Assembly (NCBI GenBank): GCA_963807065.1
Contig: CAWDZQ010000003.1
Coordinates: 1,178,001-1,242,000 of the forward strand
Length of the DNA stretch: 64,000 nt
Origin: CAWAND01 sp963807065
Lineage (GTDB): Bacteria > Chloroflexota > Anaerolineae > Anaerolineales > E44-bin32
Direction of reading: 5' to 3'
Every line of letters begins with the position of its first letter. Position 1 is the first letter of the stretch. Below are positions 55,933-64,000 of this stretch, one piece after another. The notes beneath the pieces were generated by a model that saw only the letters and a list, made by a program, of their open reading frames with translations, was not told the origin of the DNA and searched no databases. Both the position numbers and the translations under genes were made by a program.

Positions 55933-56380
55933 GGAGAACCTCCAATACCAACGAATGGTTGGGGTCCGGCACCCCAACTTCGGATTGGGCATGGAGTTTG
56001 TGGGATGGGAGGTTGGAAGTGGTGACCATGCCTCCGGTATCCGGGCATCCTATCCCCACCCCTTCGTGCAGGTCAATCCGACCACAGTAACCCCCCTGGG
56101 GGCTCTGCCCTGGCTGAGATTGGGGGGCGACCACGGGTGACCGAGGCGGAGGGGATCGCTTATCGAGATCGCCCTACCGTCGAGATGGCCCTTCTCCCGC
56201 TTCGACGACGGCAATGCCCACCTGAGGGGAGAAACCTGGGCACGAACGCCCGATCACTGCCCAATGCCTTCCATGCCGGACAGTTCAGCCATCGAATGTT
56301 GGGGAACCTTGTCTGTGAGATCCAGCGCTTGGGCCATGCCCGCACCGGCACATTCCAACGGGGGAATTTTCCATCACCTG
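55933..56380. other. Intergenic region without a recognised gene
   Basis: About 450 bases between the minus-strand secreted-protein start and the promoter of the hydroxylase unit. A run of divergent frames exists, but none resembles a family. The secreted-protein promoter should be here; I could not identify it. Confidence 0.4.
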
Positions 56381-56409
56381 TTGACGAGGGCAAAGATACG
56401 TGATACTGT
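56381..56409 (+). promoter_or_regulatory. Sigma70-like promoter of the hydroxylase leader
   Basis: TTGACG at 56381-56386 and TACTGT at 56404-56409, 17 bases apart, give a fair housekeeping promoter. The -10 overlaps a dyad (56402-56420). The predicted transcript starts only a few bases before the leader ORF's ribosome site. Confidence 0.55.
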
Positions 56410-56420
56410 GTCTCAGTATC
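56402..56420. promoter_or_regulatory. Dyad GATACTG-N5-CAGTATC, possible operator
   Basis: A perfect 7-bp inverted repeat with a five-base centre. It overlaps the putative -10 and ends just before GGAGG. It could be a repressor site or a 5' hairpin in the leader RNA. Confidence 0.45.
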
Positions 56421-56432
56421 GGAGGTGCCAGC

Positions 56433-56531
56433 TTGACCTGTCGAACTATGACCTATGTCTATTATGCCAATTACCATAGCCGCTGCGATGCGGTGCAGAC
56501 CCTGATTCGGGAGGGCCACCTGGTCGACTGA
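56433..56531 (+). CDS. Tyr-rich leader peptide (candidate attenuator)
   Basis: A 32-codon ORF starting with TTG at 56433, seven bases after GGAGG (56421-56425). It encodes 'LTCRTMTYVYYANYHSRCDA' and ends '...EGHLVD'. Four of nine residues (T-Y-V-Y-Y-A-N-Y-H) are tyrosine. It precedes an intrinsic terminator and a gene whose enzyme makes tyrosine. This is the arrangement of translation-controlled attenuation. An ATG at 56448 is in frame but too far from the ribosome site. Confidence 0.55.
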   Translation: MTCRTMTYVYYANYHSRCDAVQTLIREGHLVD

Positions 56532-56560
56532 TTGAGAAGCCGCAGTCATCGTATGGTAGG

Positions 56561-56593
56561 GGCCACGGGAACCGCCGAATCCGTGGCCTTTTT
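56561..56593 (+). terminator. Intrinsic terminator in the hydroxylase leader
   Basis: GGCCACGG at 56561-56568 and CCGTGGCC at 56581-56588 form a perfect 8-bp stem with a 12-base loop, followed by TTTTT. It lies after the leader peptide stop and 24 bases before the hydroxylase start, so it would end transcription prematurely. A 7-base match (TACCATA at 56472 with TATGGTA at 56552) could be part of a competing structure. Confidence 0.75.
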
Positions 56594-56617
56594 GATTTCC
56601 TTTCAGGAGAAGAATAG

Positions 56618-57370
56618 ATGGATTTTACGCAGGAACATCATCAGGTCTGGAAGACTCTAATGCAAAGGCAGCAGGACAACGTCCGCCGTCACGCCAGTTC
56701 GTGGTATCTCCGGGGCTCGGAGATCCTCGACCTCCCGGCAGATCGCATCCCCAGCCTGGAGGAACTGAACCGACACATCACCCCTCGCACAGGCTGGGAA
56801 GTCGTACGCACTTCCGTCCGCTACTCCGATGCCGTTCCCTGGTACAAGCAGTTTGCAAGAAGGCGATTCATGGTGACGGACTATATGCGCGCGATGGATG
56901 AGCTGGACTTCACGCCCGAGCCCGACATGTTCCATGATATCTTCGGCCATCTGCCATTCATGGTCCACCCAGAATACACGGCTCTGCAGGAGATGTTCGC
57001 GCCTGCTTTCCTCGCCGCCTCAGACGAGCAAAGGGAGAACATCAAGCGGCTCGCTTGGTACAGCACAGAATTTGGTCTGATAAAGGAAGATGGCGATCTC
57101 AAAGTGTTCGGTGCCGGCCTCGTCTCATCGGCTGGTGAGATCCAAAACGTTGTCGAAAGAAAGGTTGACATCCAGCCTTTCACCATTGAGAACGTCATTG
57201 GGCATGAAAAGGCCGTTTGGAGCTTCAATGAGGTGCTCTTTTGGTTCAGCACACTTGACGACCTGAGGACGGAGTTGAAGCGATATTTCGACAGCATTCC
57301 GGGACAAGAACCTGCTGTCCAAACGGCCCTGGCCGGTGATCGACTTGCCTCTGGAGCACCTGGACTATAG
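56618..57370 (+). CDS. phhA: Aromatic amino acid (phenylalanine 4-)hydroxylase
   Basis: A 250-residue pterin-dependent iron enzyme. The iron ligands are visible: the two His of 'PDMFHDIFGHLPFMVHPEY' (about residues 106 and 111) and the Glu of 'AWYSTEFGLI' (about 151). It lacks the long N-terminal regulatory domain of animal enzymes, as is normal for bacteria. It converts phenylalanine to tyrosine with tetrahydropterin and oxygen. AGGAG precedes the ATG. The Tyr-rich leader and terminator upstream suggest feedback by tyrosine. In this glycan context it could feed tyrosine into a conjugate; that is inference. Confidence 0.92.
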   Translation: MDFTQEHHQVWKTLMQRQQDNVRRHASSWYLRGSEILDLPADRIPSLEELNRHITPRTGWEVVRTSVRYSDAVPWYKQFARRRFMVTDYMRAMDELDFTPEPDMFHDIFGHLPFMVHPEYTALQEMFAPAFLAASDEQRENIKRLAWYSTEFGLIKEDGDLKVFGAGLVSSAGEIQNVVERKVDIQPFTIENVIGHEKAVWSFNEVLFWFSTLDDLRTELKRYFDSIPGQEPAVQTALAGDRLASGAPGL

Positions 57371-58281
57371 GGTCTCCCGTCTCGGCGGCCGGCACAAGCG
57401 GCCCGGGTCACAGAGCAACCGAAATGCGCCCCACGAGCCATCGGACGCGGTCTGATCGGCCCGGAGCCGGTCCTTGATCCAGCCGAGGAGCCAAAGTGAT
57501 TGGGCGCACCGTTGCGGCATGCGTGGCGCTGTCCTTGGCATGAGGCGTGGCCTGACCAGCTGGTCTCGGACCAGCCTTTCCCCATTAGCGCTGAGATCCG
57601 TGTCCATGACATCGAGGCGGTCCTGAAGATGGCTGGGGCATGCCCCCCGCGTGTCGGAGATCCGCATACCTGATCGGTCACCCTTGCACCACCACCCAAG
57701 ACTGGTCTTTAACGCGACAGTGACCTTCATACCTCGCGCATGAAGCATGCCCATGCGACGCCTGGGATCTAGCGTTCGGCGGCAAGTTTGAGCCTGTCGG
57801 CGTCACCCGATGTCTGCCTAGTCGCCACCCACACGCTCCTGCTGCTGTGGGGACGTGAGATTGGACGACGAAACCTCCCGGCCCCGCGCATATCGTCCGT
57901 CATGACATTGAGCTTGAGGGTGCCCGGAGATGGGTGGAGCGATCGGTGAAGTGCTTGCCGGAGACCATACCGATAGATACTATTGGCCCGCCTGACGGCT
58001 TGCAGGTGGCGTGGATCTATTGCCCCATCCTCGCCTGGGAGCTCGAGGTGATGGACAGGATCCATCCAGAATGCGGGATGACCTTGGCTTAAGAGTGGAC
58101 GACCTTAACCACGTGCCGGAGGTTATCGATGCCCAAGTTAATGCTTGGAATTGCAGCGTTTGACGAAGGTAGATCCCGACGAACTCGGCGGATTGGGTCC
58201 CCAGGATCTCAATTCGAACACCCAGGGATCAATCACGTGCTAAGATTGACCCTTGGCGAGTGAGACCACCCAGACCTCTCA
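57371..58281. other. Intergenic region without a recognised gene
   Basis: About 900 bases. Frames on the minus strand of up to 129 codons exist but match no family and lack good start sites. It may contain a degraded gene or a regulatory region for the giant glycosyltransferase gene. I see no hairpin with a U-run and no transposase remnant. Confidence 0.35.
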
Positions 58282-61200
58282 ATGGTATTCGAAATGAGCA
58301 TGACACCTAAACCCGACCCGCTAAATCTCCTCAACTACTCGGCCTTTCTGCAGTACCCGGAACGGCTGGCGCCGTCCGCCTGGATTAGCCATATCCCCTT
58401 CGGTATGTTTCTCGTCGAGGCCCTCCGGCCCAGAACGATCGTCGAATTGGGAACCCAATCCGGAGTTTCGTACTGCGCATTTTGCCAGGCTGTGAGGCAA
58501 TTGGGGCAAAGGACGCGGTGTTTTGCCATCGACACTTGGCAGGGAGATGCCCAAACCGGCCCCTATGGCCCCGAAGTCTTCGAGGATCTCAAGGCTCACC
58601 ACGATCCCCGCTATGTTGACTTTTCTACTCTGATTCCTCAAACATTCGATGAGGCCGCTTCCCAATTTGAGGATGGGAGCATTGACCTGCTTCACATCGA
58701 TGGATTCCACTCCTATGAAGACGTGAAGCATGATTTCGAGACCTGGCTCCCGAAGATGAGCCAACGAGCCGTGATACTTCTTCACGACATAGCGGTCAGG
58801 CAAGAGGGTTATGGCGTGTGGAGGCTTTGGGCGGAGGCGAAAGCTTCGTACCCCAACTTTGAGTTTGAGCACGGCCACGGGCTGGGGCTTCTGGCCATTG
58901 GCAAGGAAGTTCCATCCCCCATCGTCCCCTTGCTTGACGGGTCAGAAGAGAGGTTGACCCCATTCCAGGAAATTTTCGCTCAACTTGGGCAGAGGCTGGA
59001 TGCGAGCTACTGGAGGGGCGTCGAACTCGCATCAGCCTCCGCCACAGTGCTCGACCAGCAGAGGCGGCTTGACAACCAAGACAATCTGCTGAATCAGCGA
59101 ACTGCAGAGTTGGGGAGCGCACTTGAGGAGTCACAGGCCAAGACCGAGAAGCTTGCCAGTCTTTCCGGTCGGATTGACGATCTGGAATCTTCCTTGGCCG
59201 ACCTTGAAAGGGTGCACATGGCGCAGGGCGGCAGAGTTGAGGAACGCCCTCGAGGATTCCTACAAGAAGAGCAAGAAGCTTGCAAGGCTCACCGGCAGGA
59301 TCGACGATCTCCAATTTTCCATAGCTGACCTCAAGGCGGCCAACAGGACCAGGACGACTGAGCTGGCCAATGCTATGCGACTAGGAGATGATCTCAACCG
59401 CCAGCTTGAAGCAAAGTCGCGCGAAGCCGATGCCCTATATAGAGAGTTAACCTATGTCTACGGCCTTCGCAGTTGGCATCTCATTCGCAGATGGTGGCGT
59501 TTTAGAGACGGGCTGACAGCACCTCCCTCCAGAGTCCTTGGACGCATCCGAGAACTCCTCGCAGCCTCATCCAAGATGATCGGTGAGCAAGGGTGGTGGG
59601 CCTTCGCCGCTCGGCTCTCTAAGTGGCTGCGAGGTGAGCGGCGAAATCTCCCCAAGTCGAAGGCGGATTCGGCTGGGCATACGGGCAGCTTCATTCCGAA
59701 CATTCAGGCCAGATACGAGGCTTGGATAGTCGAGAACGAGCCCAGCCCCGCGGACCTCAATCAGCAAAGGCTTATGGCCGACGAGTTCGCCTACCAACCT
59801 CTGATTTCAGTCGTCATGCCGGTGTTCAACCCACCGCTCCAAGTGTTGCGAGAGGCCATTGACTCCGTCTTAGGCCAGACTTATCGGAAGTTCGAACTAT
59901 GCATTACCGATGCCAGTGACCATGAAGACTGCATTCGAGTTCTCGAAGAGTACGGCCAGAGGGATCCCAGGGTCACGATCCTCCAGCTTGGTGAGAACCG
60001 CGGCATCAGCGAGAACACGAATGCAGCTCTCGGCATGGCCCGCGGTGAATTCGTGGCCCTATTGGACCATGACGACAAGCTGGCCCCATTTGCCCTCTTC
60101 TCCGTGGTTGAAGCTGTTAACCACCACCCCGAAGCAGACATTTTCTACAGTGACGAAGACAAGCTAGACCCTGACGGCCGGCGTGTATGGCCATTCTTGA
60201 AGCCCGATTGGAGTCCCGAGCTGCTCTACAGCTCCATGTACGTCGGCCATCTGACCGTGTACCGAAGCTCACTTCTACAAGAGCTGGGCGGATTCCGAAA
60301 AGAGTTTGATGGAAGTCAGGACTACGACTTGATCCTCAGAGCAGCCGAAGTCGTTGATCACGTCTGCCATATTCCCAAGGTTCTCTACCATTGGCGCATG
60401 ATTACCACATCGGCTGCGGCGGGCGCCAAGAGCTCGGCAAGAGCCTCCAACCTTGCTGCACTCAATGACGCGTTGCGACGTAGAGGCATCCGGGGTGAGG
60501 TACAGGCTCACAATTGGAGCAACGAAATCGTTTTTCAACCAAGCCACTCGCCCCTGATCTCAATCGTTGTTCCGTCCGATGATGTTGACAACCTCAGAAC
60601 TTGTGTGCAGAAGCTCATCGCTCTCACCACGTATCAAAACTTCGAGATCATCATTGTCACGAACTCTGAAGCTGCACGAGCCCTTGGTGATACGGCGGCC
60701 GCACCCCGCATGAGGCTTGTCACCTATGATGAGGAGTTCAACTTTTCAAGAAAGTGCAACTTGGGCGCGCAGGCTGCCAAGGGTGAGTTTTTGGTCTTCT
60801 TGAACGATGATGTGACACCCTTGGTGGGCGAATGGCTCGAAGGGATGTTGGGCTTCGCTATTCAAACCAAAGTTGGAGGCGTGAGCCCAAAGCTTCTCTA
60901 CGCTGACGACACCATTCAATACGCTGGGATGGTGACGGGGGTCAGGAACTTCGTGGGGACATCCTTCCATCGGTGGAACCGGGATTCCGGTGAATACAAC
61001 TCCCTCGCGCTCTCCTATCGGGATGTCTCGGTGCTCACGGGGGCTTGCCTGATGATCTCGCGGCAGACCTTCGCCAGAGTTGGCGGATGGGATGAACTGA
61101 ACACGCCCGTGGCGAATTCAGATCTGGACCTTAGCTTCAAGATCAGGGAGTTGGGCCTGAGACTGGTCTATACCCCGTTTGTCGAACTCCGGCACATTGG

Positions 61201-62527
61201 CCACAAGTCAATCGGCCAAGTCGAGACGAAGCATGTAGACGACACGTCTCATTTGCACATGTTGGATCGGTGGGGAAAGTACATCAGCAACGATCCCTAC
61301 TTCCCGCCAGGCATGTGTGAGCTAACCTACCATGAGATCGGCAAGTACCGAATCCATGCCCCTGCTGTTGATCACCCCCAAGATCGACAATGGGACACCC
61401 AGAAGAATGTGTTGCTGATTAGTCATGATCTTTCTTTGAGCGGTGCCCCCCTGATCCTCTTCGAAATTGCTCGCTTCCTGGAACAACAAGGCTATTTCGT
61501 GACCGTCATGGCGCCTGGCGAGGCCGGCATGTTGGAGAACTACGAAGCGGCGGGCATCCCTGTCATAGTGGATCCCGCGATACTTGAAAATCCTCAGATC
61601 CAACAGCATTTTTGGGCACCGTTTGACATCATTGTTCCAAACACTGTTCTCGGTTGGAGATGTGTGAAATTGGCCAAACACCTTGGGAAGCCCTGCGTCT
61701 GGCTTATCCAAGAGTCTGAATTCGGGCTCGACCACCTCGTTAGCATTGGTGACGAAGCCACACAGAGCTTCGCCCTTGCCGATGATGTCATTGTTCCCGC
61801 TTCGATGACAGCCGAGATCTATCAGCACCTAAGGCCTCACGGAGCCATACGAAGCAAGCATTATGGAATAAACGACCCGGAATCGGACGTAGCTCCGGAT
61901 GCGCCTTTCGACCGATCGAAGGGAAAGCTTCACGTCGTGCTTTCGGGAACGCTCGAACATCGCAAGGGAGCTGATGTTCTAGTTGATGCCCTCTACCACA
62001 TGCCCGTCACAACACGCTCCAGATTTGAGGCTTACTTGGTCGGCCGTCACATGTTTCCGGACTACCTCGCCCTGATAAAGGAGCGGAAAGCCGATTTGCC
62101 AAACGTCCACGTCGTTGGAGAAGTTCCCCGAGCTGAGGGACTGGCCTACATGAAGCAGGCAGATGTGCTTGTATGCGCTTCACGGCAGGAGACCGGCCCT
62201 ATTGTGGTTATGGAGGCCATGGCTCTGGGAAAGGCTGTCATATCTACGAAAGTCGGAGCCGCCAACGAAATCATTCGTGACGGCGTGAACGGGTATCTCA
62301 TAGACGTAGACGACAGCCGCGCCTTGTCCGAGATTCTGGTTGAGTTGGCCGCAGACCCAGAGAAGGCTCGACAGATTGGTCAAGCGGCTCGATCTACCTT
62401 CGAGTCCGAGCTAACCATAACCCGATATGGGAAGGAGATTGAATCGATTCTCATGGCCCATATGGACCCCAATCAGGCAACGGAACCAGCAAGGCAATTG
62501 ATCGGCCATCCGGGTCCCCATGCCTAG
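58282..62527 (+). pseudogene. Multidomain methyltransferase/coiled-coil/GT2/GT2/GT4 protein, +1 frameshift
   Basis: Two frames form one protein of about 1414 residues. The first 210 residues are a SAM methyltransferase ('IVELGTQSGVSYCAFCQAV', 'DLLHIDGFHSYEDVKHDFE'). A coiled coil built on a 42-residue repeat ('TAELGSALEESQAKTEKLAS' / 'AAELRNALEDSYKKSKKLAR') follows. Then come a GT2 near 509 ('PLISVVMPVFNPP', 'FVALLDHDDKLAP'), a second GT2 near 759 ('FLVFLNDDVTPLVGEW') and a C-terminal GT4 near 1042 ('GTLEHRKGADVLVDA', 'ETGPIVVMEAMALGKAVIS'). Repeat spacing is 127 then 126 bases, placing one extra base near 59226 in a GGG. Removing it gives 'MAQAAELRNAL'. Such giants build glycans with several sugars and end-methylation. 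Confidence 0.85.
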
Positions 62528-63128
62528 TCGACGGTTGTCCGTGCATGGCGCCCGTCGCTCGCTTTGGCGCATTGGGCATCTTGGCTCCCGACGGCCAGGT
62601 TAGAAGGAGGCCGTCTGCCATATCGGCAATCAGCCTATCTGTTTGGGATCAACTTCCAAATCTTCTCGGGAACTTGCCTCCCATATCCACTGCCTGGAGG
62701 GAGAATTGCGGATGATCCATCGAGGCAACTGTGCCCTCCGACCAACCTTGCATCCACCACCGCGATGGTACTTCAGATCTCAGACCTTACCGTCGGTGAT
62801 GCGTCGCAAGCCACCATGGTGCCGCATTTGGCCGTCCCCGATTTTATGCGGTCGGATGATAACTTGCGAAGAGGCTAGTATTCACAACTAGAGCCCAACT
62901 CGTCGCTGCAAGCGGCTCAAGCTGGAGCCATGGAAGATCCTGGTGGCCGGTATGGTCCCGGGCAGCCCCGGGCGGCAGCCAGAGGAGTGTCTGAGCGTTG
63001 AGAGGATCGTCGCAGGGGAGATATCCAGGTCTTCTTCCCTGGAAAGAACCCCGCTGTTTTTCCTCCGCCGGATTGAAGGATGGCCAGTTTTCTTGGATCT
63101 GCGTGTACTCTACGAGATCGAGGTGACC
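62528..63128. other. Intergenic region without a recognised gene
   Basis: About 600 bases after the giant gene. Small frames exist but none matches a family. GAGGTG before 63129 serves as the next ribosome site. Confidence 0.4.
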
Positions 63129-63812
63129 ATGGATCGGCAGACCAGAGCCAAGCAGGTGGACCGGATCAGGAATGAGTATGCGTCCCGTTTTCAGACGTCG
63201 CTCCGCGATTGGCTTCGCTACCATCAAGATCGGATTGTCTTTTCGGAATGCACATACATGGGGATTCATGCGTTGAAGAATCCGCTCGACGCGTGGATCT
63301 ACCAAGAACTCTTGTTCAGAGTTCGTCCGGAGGTCGTCGTTGAGATTGGCGCTGCTGCGGGTGGCAGCACACTCTATCTTGCCCACCTGCTCCACCTGAT
63401 GGGCGAAGGTACCGTCGTCTCAGTCGACAAAGATCGAACGGACTACAGAGCCCATTTCGACAACATAATTGAGATGACTGGCGACAGCTCGTCAGCGGAC
63501 GTTGTTGATCGTGTGGCAGAAATCTGTCATAACAGGTCCTGTATGGTCATCCATGACGCAGCCCATAGCTACAGCTCCGTTTTGAGGGACCTTTCCTTGT
63601 ATGCGCCCATGGTTTCGACGGGAAGTTACCTTGTCGTCGAGGACGGAATAGTCGATCTCTTTTCACCTGGCGAAATGAATTTCGACGGCCCCGGGCCGCT
63701 CCACGCGATTGTCGAGTTTCTCGATACACACCTGGACTTCGAGGTCGACAAGCACTTGGAAAGGTACCTTCTGACATACAATCCTTACGGATTTCTTCGA
63801 AGGATACGCTGA
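63129..63812 (+). CDS. CmcI-like class I SAM methyltransferase
   Basis: A 227-residue protein of the cephalosporin hydroxylase (CmcI)/rhamnosyl O-methyltransferase family. It starts MDRQTRAKQVDRIRNEYASR. SAM-binding 'EVVVEIGAAAGGSTLYLAHL' and 'GTVVSVDKDRTDYRAHF' lie at its centre, then 'CMVIHDAAHSYSSVLRDLSL' and 'VSTGSYLVVEDGIVD'. It probably O-methylates a sugar of the same glycan. The ATG at 63129 has AGGTG five bases upstream; the longer frame is not family-like. Confidence 0.88.
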   Translation: MDRQTRAKQVDRIRNEYASRFQTSLRDWLRYHQDRIVFSECTYMGIHALKNPLDAWIYQELLFRVRPEVVVEIGAAAGGSTLYLAHLLHLMGEGTVVSVDKDRTDYRAHFDNIIEMTGDSSSADVVDRVAEICHNRSCMVIHDAAHSYSSVLRDLSLYAPMVSTGSYLVVEDGIVDLFSPGEMNFDGPGPLHAIVEFLDTHLDFEVDKHLERYLLTYNPYGFLRRIR

Positions 63813-63926
63813 AGCCATCACCATCTTCGCCTCGAATCAGTCGGCCGCCGGGTCAATCCCAGGCGAACGCGGAGGACGCCATTGGGATCTGGTCGAACCA
63901 GGGGAAACTCGGGAGAAGGTGCGAAG

Positions 63927-64000
63927 GTGACGATAGAATCTGATCTTTATCTCAATCTCATGAAGAAATCTCTGCTCAACCTCATATATGGTGATGGGGG
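63927..64000 (+). CDS. TylF/MycF-like O-methyltransferase (5' end only)
   Basis: The window ends inside this gene. A GTG at 63927, with GAAGG-type ribosome sequence upstream, begins 'VTIESDLYLNLMKKSLLNLI', then 'YGDG'. This resembles the N-terminus of macrocin/mycinamicin O-methyltransferases ('YLxLLKKSLLNxIY'). Too short for certainty; a sugar O-methyltransferase fits the neighbouring methyltransferases. Confidence 0.55.
   Translation, partial: MTIESDLYLNLMKKSLLNLIYGDG

Noticed and set aside
57365..57754. 129-codon minus-strand frame after the hydroxylase gene
   Set aside because: No family motif, no ribosome site, Arg/Pro-rich composition typical of an antisense frame; left as intergenic.
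1..64000. CRISPR arrays, insertion sequences, rRNA and prophage genes
   Set aside because: None seen: no regularly spaced repeats, transposase-type ORFs, rRNA signatures or phage structural genes.

Overview
The window is almost entirely a surface-glycan biosynthesis locus of a bacterium with moderately high GC (estimated by eye, about 58%). The best guess is a Chloroflexota (Anaerolineae-like) or similar lineage. The hints are overlapping minus-strand genes, a fused chain-length determinant/kinase, large Asp-box extracellular proteins with Pro/Thr stalks, and TPGYWKTH-type secreted proteins. No rRNA, housekeeping marker or tRNA is present, so taxonomy is an inference.

Layout. From about 52.8 kb down to base 1 nearly everything is on the minus strand. 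It starts with a LuxR-type response regulator (52136-52804) and a NusG/RfaH-like antiterminator (50864-51373, apparently with an ATT start). Next come a hexapeptide acyltransferase, a polyprenyl-phosphate-type GT2, a B12/radical SAM protein, an O-antigen ligase with C-terminal repeats, a 904-residue Asp-box surface protein, and an ACP / acyl ligase / asparagine synthase trio. Then follow secreted TPGYWKTH paralogs, a NadE-like enzyme, a third acyltransferase-3, a second Asp-box protein, many GT2/GT4 enzymes, two sulfotransferases, a Cys-less asparagine synthase homologue, a FOXRED2-like flavoprotein and GDP-mannose dehydratase. Last are a four-gene pyrrolyl-carrier-protein cassette, two acyltransferase-3 proteins, a sugar epimerase, an O-antigen polymerase/ligase, a GT-C-like membrane protein, a Wzz/BY-kinase fusion and a truncated GT2 at the edge. 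Plus-strand genes are the two SGNH-like secreted paralogs (32340-33437, 53164-54354) and the right-hand unit (56.4-64 kb). That unit holds a phenylalanine hydroxylase with a Tyr-rich leader peptide and terminator, a giant methyltransferase/coiled-coil/GT2/GT2/GT4 protein, a CmcI-like methyltransferase and the start of a TylF-like O-methyltransferase.

How the genes work together (inference). Nucleotide-sugar enzymes and many glycosyltransferases build a repeat unit. Wzy/ligase-like membrane proteins and the Wzz-kinase polymerise it. Sulfotransferases, acyltransferases, methyltransferases and possibly amide-forming enzymes decorate it. Asp-box and TPGYWKTH proteins are exported. The NusG-like protein may allow RNA polymerase to traverse the very long operon.

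Most interesting: (i) a prolyl-AMP ligase / flavin dehydrogenase / PCP / flavin halogenase-like cassette (13147-17509) next to two membrane acyltransferases, suggesting a pyrrole-2-carboxyl (possibly halogenated) decoration of a glycan; (ii) a candidate tyrosine attenuator in front of a phenylalanine hydroxylase; (iii) an antiterminator-led ~50 kb cluster; (iv) a family of secreted SGNH-like proteins bracketing it. Four genes are broken by single-base events. Three are +1 in short homopolymers and one is a CAA-to-TAA-type nonsense codon. Assembly error is a real possibility for the frameshifts.
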